Source of the DNA: Mycobacterium colombiense
Lineage (GTDB): Bacteria > Actinomycetota > Actinomycetes > Mycobacteriales > Mycobacteriaceae
Direction: 5' to 3'
Assembly: GCF_001672755.1 (NCBI RefSeq)
Contig: NZ_LZKI01000150.1
Coordinates: forward strand, 1-64,000
Length of the DNA stretch: 64,000 nt
A program made the translations under genes and the position numbers. Below are positions 36,645 through 45,444 of the stretch, piece after piece. The notes beneath the pieces were generated by a model. The model saw only the letters and a list, made by a program, of their open reading frames with translations. It was not told the DNA's origin and searched no databases. Numbering within the stretch: the first letter of the stretch is position 1; each line of letters begins with the position of its first letter.

Positions 36645-37805
36645 TCACAATCCCAGAATCGTCGACGCGATGATGTTGCGCTGCACCTCGCTGCTGCCGC
36701 CGTAGATCGACGTCTTGCGGTAATTGAGGTAGTGCGGCGCACTGTGTTGGGCCCAGGACGGCGACGCGATGTCTTCGCCGTTGGCCGGCAGTGCATCCGG
36801 ACCGGCCACCTCGACGAGCAATTCGGTGGCCGCCTGCTGCAGTTGGCTGCCGCGCAGCTTGAGCACCGACGACGCCGGGTTGGGCTGCCCGTCCGCGGAG
36901 TCGGTGACCACTCGCGACTGCGTGAGTTCCAGTGCCAGCAGCTCGTTTTCGGCCTCGGCCAGCCGCGCCGCGAACAGCGGGTCGTCAAGCAGACCGGTGG
37001 CCGCCGCGTGCTTCTTCACCTCGGCGAGGCGCACCTTCGTTCGCCCCACGCCGGCGATGCCCGTGCGCTCGTTGCCCAGCAGGAACTTTGCGTACGTCCA
37101 GCCCTTATTCTCTTCTCCGACAAGCTGATTGGCGGGCACCCGGACGTCTTCGAAGAAGACCTCGTTGATCTCGTGGCCGCCGTCGATCGTCTTGATGGGC
37201 CGCAGGGTGACGCCCGGGGTGTTCATCTCGAACAGCAGGAACGAGATGCCGGCCTGCCGCTTGGGCGCCTGCGGGTCGGTGCGGACCAGGCAGAAGATCC
37301 AGTCCGCGTACTGCCCGAGCGTGGTCCAGGTCTTCTGGCCGTTGACGACGTAACTGTCGCCGTCGCGGACCGCGGTGGTGCGCAGCGACGCCAAATCCGA
37401 TCCCGCCTCGGGCTCGGAGAATCCCTGGCACCACCAGATGTCAAGGCTGGCCGTCGGGGGCAGGAAGCGTTGTTTGACCTCCTCCGAACCGAATTCGGCG
37501 ATCACCGGGCCCACCATCTTGGTGTTGAAGTTCAGCGGCTCAGGGACGCACGCCAGCTGCATTTCGTCGGCCCAGATCTGATGTTGGGTCGGCGTCCAGT
37601 CCTTGCCGCCCCACTCGACCGGCCAGTTCGGCACCGCCAGGCCGTGCTCGTGCAGGATCTTGTGGCTCGCGACGATGTCGTCGTGATTCACTTCTGCCGA
37701 GCCGCGGCGCACCCGCTCGCGCAGCTCCTCGGGAATCTTGGTCGTGTAGATGGTGCGGAGTTCGTCGCGGAACGCGGCTTCCTCGGGCGTGAGCGCCAGT
37801 TGCAT
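36645..37805 (-). CDS. Acyl-CoA dehydrogenase family protein (large subunit type)
   Basis: 386 aa from ATG 37805; the open frame extends to 38075 but without family similarity. Motifs: WWCQGFSEPEAGSDLASLRT (FAD and substrate contact), RQAGISFLLFEMNTPGV, NERTGIAG, and a C-terminal YGGSSEVQRNIIASTILGL. In MCAD the equivalent of the first Gly after Tyr is the catalytic Glu, so this protein, like many mycobacterial FadEs, must take its base from elsewhere. It leads an operon with a second FadE and a PPOX protein, divergent from comEA. Possibly involved in lipid turnover next to the TPP genes. Confidence 0.87.
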   Translation of the reverse strand: MQLALTPEEAAFRDELRTIYTTKIPEELRERVRRGSAEVNHDDIVASHKILHEHGLAVPNWPVEWGGKDWTPTQHQIWADEMQLACVPEPLNFNTKMVGPVIAEFGSEEVKQRFLPPTASLDIWWCQGFSEPEAGSDLASLRTTAVRDGDSYVVNGQKTWTTLGQYADWIFCLVRTDPQAPKRQAGISFLLFEMNTPGVTLRPIKTIDGGHEINEVFFEDVRVPANQLVGEENKGWTYAKFLLGNERTGIAGVGRTKVRLAEVKKHAAATGLLDDPLFAARLAEAENELLALELTQSRVVTDSADGQPNPASSVLKLRGSQLQQAATELLVEVAGPDALPANGEDIASPSWAQHSAPHYLNYRKTSIYGGSSEVQRNIIASTILGL

Positions 37806-37994
37806 GGCTGCCTCCTGTCGTTTCTCCGATGACCGTGACGACGCAGCGCCCAGAGCTGTTTTCTGGCGATGCCGGTCGTTCGCTCGACTCCCATCTTGAC
37901 CCATCCCTCGCGGGCCCCGTGCACAGCCTCGGGTTAATCCACAGATCGGCCCCCCGGCGCCGTTGAGCGGGGCCGTTGTGGCGGTCCGCGGACC

Positions 37995-38000
37995 TACCGT
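37995..38000 (+). promoter_or_regulatory. Candidate -10 element for leaderless comEA transcript
   Basis: TACCGT (TANNNT) ends 6 bases before the comEA ATG, and no Shine-Dalgarno is present, pointing to a transcript that starts at the ATG. Confidence 0.5.
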
Positions 38001-38006
38001 CGGCCC

Positions 38007-38876
38007 ATGCGAATAGAACTTCCTGCGGAGCGCCTGCAGCGACGGCTCAACGCTGAACCGGAGACCGATGCGCACAACGGTCCCGAGGACGCCGGGTCGG
38101 CGTCGACGGACGACGCCCCGGACGACGACCAGAATTCGCTGCTGCCGCGGTGGCTTCCCGACGCGTCGCCTGACCGGGGCTGGGTGGCCAGGGTGCGCGC
38201 CGACCCCGGACGCGCCGGCGCCATCGGGCTGGCGATCGTGGCCGCGCTGGCGGTGCTGGTCACGGTCTTCACGCTGCTGCGCGACCGGCCGGCGCCGGTG
38301 ATGTCGGCCAAGCTGCCACCGGTGGAGAAGGTGTCGACGGCCGGCCCCAGATCGTCGGCAAGTCCGGGCGCCGCATCACCGCCGGGCCCCGACCGCCCGG
38401 TGGTGGTCAGCGTGGTCGGGTTGGTGCACACCCCGGGCCTGGTGACCCTTGCGCCGGGCGCGCGCGTTGCGGATGCGCTGCAGGCCGCCGGCGGCGCGGT
38501 GAACGGCGCGGACACCATCGGACTGAACATGGCCCGGCCGCTCGGTGACGGCGAACAGATCGTGGTCGGTCTCGCTCCCGCTCCCGGGCAGCCGGCGGCG
38601 CTGGGCAGCTCGGTGGCCACCGGGACGACGCCGACCTCCAAGGCCCCGACACCGACGCCGGGATCGATCAAGCCGAAGCCGGGCCAGGTGCTCGACCTGA
38701 ACACCGCGACCGTTCAGGAACTCGACGCGCTGCCCGGCGTCGGGCCGGTCACCGCCGCCGCGATCGTGGCGTGGCGGCAATCCAACGGCAAATTCACCAG
38801 CGTCGACCAGCTCGCCGACGTCGAGGGCATCGGACCGGCGCGGTTGGAGAAGCTGCGCGCCCTGGTCCGTGTCTGA
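38007..38876 (+). CDS. comEA: ComEA-like helix-hairpin-helix DNA-binding membrane protein
   Basis: 289 aa. A charged cytoplasmic N-terminus is followed by one membrane helix (about residues 71-92, AGAIGLAIVAALAVLVTVFTLL region), an SLBB domain (VVVSVVGLVHTPGLVTLAPG), a Pro/Thr-rich linker, and a C-terminal double HhH motif (LDLNTATVQELDALPGVGPV; VEGIGPARLEKLR). ComEA binds incoming DNA at the membrane in competent bacteria; competence in mycobacteria is unproven. Its end overlaps or abuts comEC. Counterpart of Rv2415c and right border of the inserted region. Confidence 0.9.
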   Translation: MRIELPAERLQRRLNAEPETDAHNGPEDAGSASTDDAPDDDQNSLLPRWLPDASPDRGWVARVRADPGRAGAIGLAIVAALAVLVTVFTLLRDRPAPVMSAKLPPVEKVSTAGPRSSASPGAASPPGPDRPVVVSVVGLVHTPGLVTLAPGARVADALQAAGGAVNGADTIGLNMARPLGDGEQIVVGLAPAPGQPAALGSSVATGTTPTSKAPTPTPGSIKPKPGQVLDLNTATVQELDALPGVGPVTAAAIVAWRQSNGKFTSVDQLADVEGIGPARLEKLRALVRV

Positions 38877-38881
38877 CCCCG

Positions 38882-40423
38882 GTGGTTCCTTCCGGACCGG
38901 GCGAATCGCCTTCCGGGCATGTCGATGTGCGCCTGGTGCCGGCGGCGCTGACCTGTTGGGCGGTGACCGCCGCCGGGATCTGGTGGCCGGTCGGCCGGCT
39001 GCTCGCCTGGTGCTGCCTCGCGCTCGTCGCCGCGTCCGGTGTGCTGGCATGGTGCGCCGCGCACCGGTCCGGCCGAACGGCGCGGCTGCGGGCGCTCGGC
39101 GCCGGGCTGGCCGCGATCGGCGTGGTGGGCGCGGGATACGGCTTCGCCATCGGGCTGCGCGCCGACGCTGTCGTTCACCACCCGATCACCGCGGCCTTCG
39201 GCAGCAGCACCCCGGTCACCGTCACGCCCACCGAGAGCCCGATGGCGTTGGGCGCCGGCCGGTTGATCTTCAAGGCCTCCCTGCAACGTCTGCGCGAGGC
39301 CCGGACATCGGGCCGGGTCGTCGTTTTCGCGCGCGCCTCGGACTTCGGCGCCGTGATGGTGGGCCAGCCGGTGCAGTTCACCGCGCGCATCACCCGGCCG
39401 GCCCGTCGCGACCTGACGGTCGCGGTGCTCAACGCCTCGGGCCGGCCGACCATGGGCACCGCGAGCGCCGTGCAGCGCGCCGCGCACGGGGTGCGCCGCC
39501 GGTTCGCGGCCGCGGTCCGCGACACGCTGCCCGGCGAGCAGGCGGCGATGTTGCCCGCGCTGGTGCTCGGTGACACCTCCGCGGTGCCGAGCGCCACCAG
39601 CCGCGACTTTCGCGCGGCCGGGATGACGCACCTGATGGCCGTGTCGGGCGCCAACGTGACGATCGTGTGCGCCGCCGTGCTGTTCTCGGCCCGGTTGATC
39701 GGTCCCCGCGCGGCCGTCGCCCTCGCCGCGCTGGCGCTGGTGGCCTTCGTCATCGTCGTGCAGCCGACGGCGAGTGTGGTGCGGGCGGCGGTGATGGGTG
39801 CCATCGCACTGGTGGGAATGCTGTCTTCGCGTCGGCGCCAAGCCATTCCGGCCCTGGCCGCCACCGTGCTGGTGCTGCTGGCCGTCGCGCCCGCGCTGGC
39901 CGTCGACGTGGGATTCGCGCTGTCGGTGGTCGCCACCGCCGCGCTGATCGTCGTCGCGCCGGTGTGGTCGCGGCGCCTGGTGGCGAAGGGATGGCCCAAG
40001 CCGCTGGCCGACGCGCTCGCCGTCGCCTGGGCCGCGCAGGTGGTGACCGCGCCACTGGTCGCTGCGATCTCGGGCCGATTCAGCATGGTTGCCGCGCTCG
40101 CGAACCTCGTCGTGGCCGCCGTGATCGCGCCGATCACGGTGCTCGGCACCGCCGCGGCGGCGCTCTGCGCGGTGTGGCCGGCCGCCGCGCGGCTGCTGAT
40201 CCGGTTCACCGGTCCCGAGTTGTGGTGGGTCAACGGGGTCGCCCGCTGGGCGGCCAACCTGCCCGGCGCGACCCTGCCGGTCCCGGAGGGCCTGCCCGGC
40301 ACGCTGATCGTCGGCGGTGTCTCGGTGCTCGCGGTGGTGCTGTGGCGGTGGCGGCCATTCCGCCTCGGGACCGGAGTGGCGGCGCTGACCGGGCTGGCCT
40401 GGGCGCTGTCCGCACTGGGCTGA
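38882..40423 (+). CDS. comEC: ComEC/Rec2-like membrane channel protein
   Basis: 513 aa from GTG 38882, 5 bases after the comEA stop; the frame is open earlier but only over comEA, and this start gives the length of the M. tuberculosis counterpart. Competence domain motif RAAGMTHLMAVSGANVTIV, with about ten membrane helices in total. No C-terminal metallo-beta-lactamase domain is present, as is normal for the shorter actinobacterial ComEC proteins. The family forms the inner-membrane DNA channel; whether it imports DNA here is unknown. Confidence 0.9.
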   Translation: MVPSGPGESPSGHVDVRLVPAALTCWAVTAAGIWWPVGRLLAWCCLALVAASGVLAWCAAHRSGRTARLRALGAGLAAIGVVGAGYGFAIGLRADAVVHHPITAAFGSSTPVTVTPTESPMALGAGRLIFKASLQRLREARTSGRVVVFARASDFGAVMVGQPVQFTARITRPARRDLTVAVLNASGRPTMGTASAVQRAAHGVRRRFAAAVRDTLPGEQAAMLPALVLGDTSAVPSATSRDFRAAGMTHLMAVSGANVTIVCAAVLFSARLIGPRAAVALAALALVAFVIVVQPTASVVRAAVMGAIALVGMLSSRRRQAIPALAATVLVLLAVAPALAVDVGFALSVVATAALIVVAPVWSRRLVAKGWPKPLADALAVAWAAQVVTAPLVAAISGRFSMVAALANLVVAAVIAPITVLGTAAAALCAVWPAAARLLIRFTGPELWWVNGVARWAANLPGATLPVPEGLPGTLIVGGVSVLAVVLWRWRPFRLGTGVAALTGLAWALSALG

Positions 40424-40487
40424 GGCGGGTCGTCGTCCGGCCGGATCCCCGAGCGTCGTAGTCGGTGGGGCGTGACACCATCGTGGG

Positions 40488-41456
40488 GTGAGCGAGGTTT
40501 CGCCGTTGCACCTGGTCCTGGGAGACGAGGAACTGCTGGTCGAGCGGGCGGTGGCCGACGTGCTGCGGTTGGCGCGGAAACGGGCCGGCACCGACGACGT
40601 TCCGGTCAACCGGATGCGCGCAGGCGATGTCAGCACGTATGAGCTCGCCGAGCTGCTGAGTCCGTCACTGTTCGCCGACGAGCGCATCGTCGTGCTGGAG
40701 GCCGCGGCCGAAGCGGGCAAAGACGCTGCCGCGGTGATCGTTTCGGCCGCGAACGACATGCCGACGGGTGTGGTGCTCGTGGTGGTGCACTCGGGCGGTG
40801 GCCGGGCCAAGGCGCTGGCCACCGAGCTGCAGTCGCTCGGTGCCGAGGTGCATACGTGCGCGCGGATCACCAAACTCAGCGAACGCATCGACTTCGTCCG
40901 CAAGGAGTTTCGCGGCTTGCGGGTCAAGGCCGACGAGGAGACGGTGACCGCGATGCTGGATTCGGTCGGTTCCGATCTGCGGGAGCTGGCCTCCGCCTGC
41001 TCGCAGTTGGTCGCTGACACCGGCGGGGCGGTCGACGCCGCCGCGGTGCGCCGATACCACAGCGGCAAGGCCGAGGTGAAGGGCTTCGACATCGCGGACA
41101 AGGCGGTGGCCGGCGACATCGAGGGCGCCGCCGAGGCGCTGCGGTGGGCGATGATGCGGGGGGAGCCGTTGGTGGTGCTGGCGGATGCGCTGGCCGAGGC
41201 GATCCACACGATCGGCCGGGTCGGCCCGCTCTCGGGCGACCCCTACCGGCTGGCGTCGCAGCTCGGGATGCCGCCCTGGCGGGTGCAGAAGGCGCAGAAG
41301 CAGGCCCGGCGCTGGTCGCGTGACTCGGTGGCGACGGCGATGAAGGTGGTCGCCGCGCTCAACGCGAACGTCAAGGGGGCAGTGGTGGACGCCGACTACG
41401 CCCTGGAATCCGCGGTCAGGCAGGTCGCCGAACTAGCCGCCCAGCGCGGCCACTAG
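40488..41456 (+). CDS. holA: DNA polymerase III delta subunit-like protein
   Basis: 322 aa, GTG start. The HolA/delta subunit opens the sliding clamp within the clamp loader. Visible: N-terminal LHLVLGDEELLVERAVADVL, central DSVGSDLRELASACSQL, and the C-terminal collar region with DIADKAVAGDIEGAAEAL and PWRVQKAQKQARRW. No Walker A motif, as expected for delta. It corresponds to Rv2413c. CACCAT 6 bases before the GTG could be a weak leaderless -10. Confidence 0.87.
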   Translation: MSEVSPLHLVLGDEELLVERAVADVLRLARKRAGTDDVPVNRMRAGDVSTYELAELLSPSLFADERIVVLEAAAEAGKDAAAVIVSAANDMPTGVVLVVVHSGGGRAKALATELQSLGAEVHTCARITKLSERIDFVRKEFRGLRVKADEETVTAMLDSVGSDLRELASACSQLVADTGGAVDAAAVRRYHSGKAEVKGFDIADKAVAGDIEGAAEALRWAMMRGEPLVVLADALAEAIHTIGRVGPLSGDPYRLASQLGMPPWRVQKAQKQARRWSRDSVATAMKVVAALNANVKGAVVDADYALESAVRQVAELAAQRGH

Positions 41457-41487
41457 GGGCCGGCGGCGTCGGGTCCCGGTAGGGCCC

Positions 41488-41748
41488 TTAAATCTTGTTG
41501 AGGGCTTGCGCCAGCGCCGACTTCTTGTTGGCGGCCTGGTTCTTGTGGATCACGCCCTTGCTGGCCGCCTTGTCCAGCTTGCGGTTGGTCGACACCAGCA
41601 ACTCGGCGGCCTTCTCCTTGTCGCCGGCGTGGGCGGCCTCGCGGAAGGCGCGGACAGCGGTACGCAGCGATGACTTCACCGACTTGTTGCGCAGGCGAGC
41701 GCGCTCGTTCGTCTTGTTGCGCTTCTGCTGCGACTTGATGTTGGCCAC
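41488..41748 (-). CDS. rpsT: 30S ribosomal protein S20
   Basis: 86 aa, very Lys/Arg/Ala-rich: MANIKSQQKRNKTNERARL at the start and NPAANKKSALAQALN-like end (NQAANKKSALAQALNKI). S20 binds 16S rRNA in the 30S body. Length and sequence are as in other mycobacteria. It stands alone on the minus strand, convergent with holA 31 bases away. A GGAAG-type Shine-Dalgarno (GAAGGAACTCC region) precedes the ATG. Confidence 0.97.
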   Translation of the reverse strand: MANIKSQQKRNKTNERARLRNKSVKSSLRTAVRAFREAAHAGDKEKAAELLVSTNRKLDKAASKGVIHKNQAANKKSALAQALNKI

Positions 41749-41892
41749 GCTGGAGTTCCTTCTTCGATTAGACGTTTTGTGGGTCGCCGGATACCACCAC
41801 AGCGATTGCCCAGGTTATCAGTGAGTTACGTTTTCTCCCAAAACGGGAACACGTGGGCTGCCAGAACGTCGACTTGAGGCAGCATCTGAACA

Positions 41893-43575
41893 GTGAGTCT
41901 TACGAACCAGCTTGACCACAGCAAGCGGGGTTTTCGCGCTGCGCGTTCTGAGCGCATTTTCGGCGGCTACAACATGTCGTCGGACGCCTACGACATGGCG
42001 TTCGACGAGATGTTCGATGCCCAGGGCGCCGTCCGCGGACCCTACAAAGGTATTTACGCCGAGCTTGCGCCATCGGACGCCTCGGAGCTGAAAGCTCGCG
42101 CCGAAGCGCTATCCCGCGCCTTCCTCGACCAGGGGATCACCTTCTCGCTATCGGGCCAGGAACGGCCATTCCCGCTGGACCTGGTGCCGCGGGTCATCTC
42201 GGCCGCCGAGTGGACCCGGCTGGAGCGCGGCATCACCCAGCGGGTCAAGGCGCTCGAGATGTATCTCGATGACGTCTACGGTGACCAGGAAATTCTGAAC
42301 GACGGCGTCATTCCGCGCCGCCTGATCACCTCCTGCGAGCATTTCCACCGCCAGGCGATGGGCATCGTCCCGCCCAACGGCGTGCGGATCCACGTCGCCG
42401 GCATCGATCTGATCCGCGATGAGAAGGGCGTCTGGCGGGTCCTCGAGGACAACCTGCGCTCGCCGTCGGGTGTGTCCTATGTCATGGAGAACCGCCGCAC
42501 CATGGCCCGCGTCTTCCCGAACCTGTTCGCCACCCATCGGGTGCGTGCGGTCGACGACTACGCCCCGCACCTGCTGCGGGCGTTGCGCAACTCCGCGGCC
42601 ACCAACGAGGCCGACCCGACGGTGGTGGTGCTGACCCCGGGCGTCTACAACTCGGCCTATTTCGAGCACTCACTGCTGGCCCGCCAGATGGGCGTCGAGC
42701 TGGTCGAGGGGCGCGACCTGTTCTGCCGCGACAACCAGGTGTACATGCGCACCACCGAGGGCGAGCGTCAGGTCGACGTCATCTATCGGCGCATCGACGA
42801 CGCTTTCCTGGACCCGCTGCAGTTCCGCGCCGACTCGATGCTGGGCGTCGCGGGTCTGGTCAACGCGGCCCGCGCCGGCAACGTCTCCATCTCCAGCGCC
42901 ATCGGCAACGGCGTCGGCGACGACAAACTCGTCTACACCTACGTCCCGACCATGATCGAGTACTACCTGGGCGAGAAACCGTTGCTGGCCAACGTGGAGA
43001 CGCTGCGCTGCTGGCTCGACGACGAGCGTGAAGAGGCGCTGGACCGCATCGACGAGCTGGTCATCAAGCCGGTGGAGGGTTCCGGCGGCTACGGCATCGT
43101 GTTCGGTCCGGAGGCCTCCGCGAAGGAGCTCGCCGCCATCGCCAAGAAGATCCGTGAAGATCCCCGCAGCTGGATCGCGCAGCCGATGATGGAGCTCTCC
43201 ACCGTGCCGACGCAGATCGGCAACACGCTGGCGCCGCGGTACGTGGATCTGCGGCCGTTCGCGGTCAACGACGGTGACGACGTGTGGGTGCTGCCCGGCG
43301 GGCTGACCAGGGTGGCCCTGGTCGAGGGGTCGCGGGTGGTCAACTCCAGCCAGGGCGGTGGCTCCAAGGACACCTGGGTGTTGGCGTCCAGGGCGTCCGG
43401 GAGCGACCATGAGCTCGGCGCGGCGGAGGTGGTGCGGTCATTGCCCGCGTCCATGCCGGACCCGCTCGAAGACTCGCCGCGGCTGACGTCCCTGACCTCT
43501 CAGCAGCCGCAGCCCACCGACCAGCCGCAGCGAGAGAAACCCAAGCAACAGCAACAACAAAAGGCGGTGCGCTGA
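41893..43575 (+). CDS. Circularly permuted ATP-grasp type 2 protein (Rv2411c-type)
   Basis: 560 aa, GTG start; ATG 41974 is a shorter alternative. The ATP-grasp core is visible in VLEDNLRSPSGVSYVMENRR, LVIKPVEGSGGYGIVFGPEA and WIAQPMMELS. The C-terminal 40 residues are Gln/Pro-rich and probably disordered. This family occurs with alpha-E and transglutaminase-like proteins, as here, and has been proposed from genome analysis to make an amide-linked peptide or modify one. Function in mycobacteria is not established. It overlaps the next gene by one base (TGATG). Confidence 0.87.
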   Translation: MSLTNQLDHSKRGFRAARSERIFGGYNMSSDAYDMAFDEMFDAQGAVRGPYKGIYAELAPSDASELKARAEALSRAFLDQGITFSLSGQERPFPLDLVPRVISAAEWTRLERGITQRVKALEMYLDDVYGDQEILNDGVIPRRLITSCEHFHRQAMGIVPPNGVRIHVAGIDLIRDEKGVWRVLEDNLRSPSGVSYVMENRRTMARVFPNLFATHRVRAVDDYAPHLLRALRNSAATNEADPTVVVLTPGVYNSAYFEHSLLARQMGVELVEGRDLFCRDNQVYMRTTEGERQVDVIYRRIDDAFLDPLQFRADSMLGVAGLVNAARAGNVSISSAIGNGVGDDKLVYTYVPTMIEYYLGEKPLLANVETLRCWLDDEREEALDRIDELVIKPVEGSGGYGIVFGPEASAKELAAIAKKIREDPRSWIAQPMMELSTVPTQIGNTLAPRYVDLRPFAVNDGDDVWVLPGGLTRVALVEGSRVVNSSQGGGSKDTWVLASRASGSDHELGAAEVVRSLPASMPDPLEDSPRLTSLTSQQPQPTDQPQREKPKQQQQQKAVR

Positions 43576-44552
43576 TGCTGGCACGTAATGCCGAGGCGCT
43601 CTACTGGATCGGCCGCTACGTCGAGCGCGCGGACGACACCTCACGGATCCTGGACGTCGCACTGCACCAACTGCTCGAGGACTCCAGCGTCGACCCCGAC
43701 CAGGCTTCGCGCCTGCTGCTGCGGGTGCTCGGCATCGACCCGCCAGATCACGAGCTGGATGTCTGGTCGTTGACCGACTTGGTGGCCTACAACATCAACA
43801 CTCAAGGCGGCTGCTCGATCGTCGACGCGATAACCGCAGCGCGAGAAAATGCCAAGTCGGCGCGCGAGGTGACATCCAGCGAAATCTGGGAATGCCTCAA
43901 CACCACCTACCACGCCCTGCCCGAACGCGAAAGTGCCGCCAAACGGCTTGGGCCACATGACTTCTTGTCATTCATCGAACGACGGGCGGCAATGTTCGCC
44001 GGGTTGGCCGATTCGACGCTGTCCCGCGACGACGGCTACCGGTTCATGGTCCTGGGCCGGGCGATCGAACGTGTGGACATGACGGTGCGGCTGTTGCTGT
44101 CCCGGGTCGGGGACAGCGCTTCGTCGCCCGCGTGGGTGACGCTGTTGCGTTCGGCGGGTGCACACGACACCTATTTGCGCATCTACCGCGGTGTGCTGGA
44201 CGCGGGCCGGGTGGTCGAGTTCATGTTGCTGGACCGGCTGTTTCCACGCTCGGTGTTCTACTCGCTACGGCTGGCCGAGCACAACCTCGACGAACTGGTC
44301 CGCAACCGGCAGAGCCGGATCGGGGCCACCGCCGAGGCGCAGCGGCTGCTCGGACAGGCCCGCAGCGAATTGGAGTTCGTGGAGCCGGGCGTGTTGCTGG
44401 AGACGCTGGAAAGCCGTTTGGCGGGTCTGCAACGGACCTGTCGTGACGTCGGCGAAGCGTTGGCGGCGCAGTACTTCCACGTGACGCCGTGGGTGGCGTG
44501 GTCGGACGCCGGCCGGCAACCCCAAATGGTCAGCAGGAAAGGGGACGGCTGA
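43575..44552 (+). CDS. Alpha-E domain protein (Rv2410c-type)
   Basis: 325 aa, all-helical. The domain begins at once with MLARNAEALYWIGRYVERAD, repeated in weaker form in the middle (DGYRFMVLGRAIERVDMTVR), which fits the two-unit alpha-E architecture. No enzyme motif is recognised. It is translationally coupled to the ATP-grasp gene before and the transglutaminase-like gene after, each by a one-base TGATG overlap. Role presumed in the same pathway. Confidence 0.87.
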   Translation: MLARNAEALYWIGRYVERADDTSRILDVALHQLLEDSSVDPDQASRLLLRVLGIDPPDHELDVWSLTDLVAYNINTQGGCSIVDAITAARENAKSAREVTSSEIWECLNTTYHALPERESAAKRLGPHDFLSFIERRAAMFAGLADSTLSRDDGYRFMVLGRAIERVDMTVRLLLSRVGDSASSPAWVTLLRSAGAHDTYLRIYRGVLDAGRVVEFMLLDRLFPRSVFYSLRLAEHNLDELVRNRQSRIGATAEAQRLLGQARSELEFVEPGVLLETLESRLAGLQRTCRDVGEALAAQYFHVTPWVAWSDAGRQPQMVSRKGDG

Positions 44553-45391
44553 TGTGGCGGCTGCGGGTGGTGCACACCACGGGATACGCCTACCAGTCGC
44601 CGGTGACCGCCTCCTACAACGAGGCCCGGCTGACCCCGCGGTCGAACACCCGGCAGAACGTCATCCTCAACCGCGTCGAGACCATCCCGGCGACGCGGTC
44701 CTACCGCTACATCGACTACTGGGGCACCGCGGTCACCGCGTTCGACTTGCACGCTCCCCACACCGATCTCACGGTCATGTCGTCTTCCGTCGTCGAAACC
44801 GAACGCGCTGAGCCACTCTCGGCGGAGGTGGGCTGGAGCGACCTGCAGTCCGAGGCCGTGATCGATCGCTACGACGACCTGCTGCGTCCCACCGACCACA
44901 CCCCGGCCAGCAAGCGGGTGGCGTCGGTGGGCAAAAAGATCAGCAAAACCCACGATCCGGCTGAAGCCGTTGTCGCCGCTGCCAATTGGGTGCGCAACGA
45001 AATCGAGTACCTTCCCGGGACCACCAGCGTGGCCTCCTCGGGGCTGGACGCGCTGAAAGAGGGCAAGGGCGTCTGCCAGGACTTCGTCCACCTATCACTG
45101 ATGTTGTTGCGCAGCATGGGTATTCCGGCGCATTACGTCTCGGGCTACCTGCATCCCAAACGTGAAGCGGTCGTGGGGGACACCGTGGACGGGCGAAGCC
45201 ACGCCTGGATTGAGGCGTGGACGGGAGCGTGGTGGAGCTATGACCCCACCAACGACACCGAGATCACCGAGCAGTACGTGGGCGTGGGCGCGGGCCGCGA
45301 TTATGCCGACGTCTCGCCGTTGAAGGGCATCTACTCCGGGGAGGGCGCCACCGACCTCGACGTGATCGTGGAGGTGACCCGGCTCGCCTAG
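44552..45391 (+). CDS. Transglutaminase-like cysteine protease family protein (Rv2409c-type)
   Basis: 279 aa from ATG 44552. An N-terminal beta domain (WRLRVVHTTGYAYQSPVTAS) precedes the papain-like fold with the catalytic triad in GVCQDFVHL (Cys), RSHAWIEAW (His) and YDPTND (Asp). It could cleave or form an amide bond in the product of the upstream ATP-grasp protein. No signal peptide is seen. Last gene of the trio; 53 bases separate it from the next gene, which has its own promoter. Confidence 0.87.
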   Translation: MWRLRVVHTTGYAYQSPVTASYNEARLTPRSNTRQNVILNRVETIPATRSYRYIDYWGTAVTAFDLHAPHTDLTVMSSSVVETERAEPLSAEVGWSDLQSEAVIDRYDDLLRPTDHTPASKRVASVGKKISKTHDPAEAVVAAANWVRNEIEYLPGTTSVASSGLDALKEGKGVCQDFVHLSLMLLRSMGIPAHYVSGYLHPKREAVVGDTVDGRSHAWIEAWTGAWWSYDPTNDTEITEQYVGVGAGRDYADVSPLKGIYSGEGATDLDVIVEVTRLA

Positions 45392-45431
45392 CCGGGGCGC
45401 AAAAGCCGTCCTCGGTGAGCCGATGCGGCGA

Positions 45432-45437
45432 TACCGT
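45432..45437 (+). promoter_or_regulatory. Candidate -10 element of leaderless membrane-protein gene
   Basis: TACCGT (TANNNT) ends 7 bases before ATG 45445, and no Shine-Dalgarno is visible. Confidence 0.45.
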
Positions 45438-45444
45438 TGCTCCG

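Noticed and set aside
35531..36988. Extended frame of the small FadE gene
   Set aside because: Residues before ATG 36637 overlap the end of the preceding FadE gene in another frame and are Arg/Ser-rich shadow.
38714..41209. Minus-strand ORF of 831 codons over comEC and holA
   Set aside because: Shadow of two real genes with conserved motifs; low-complexity Arg/Gly/His composition.
41457..41487. Possible bidirectional terminator between holA and rpsT
   Set aside because: GC-rich inverted segments are present but no T-run on either strand, so no terminator could be supported.
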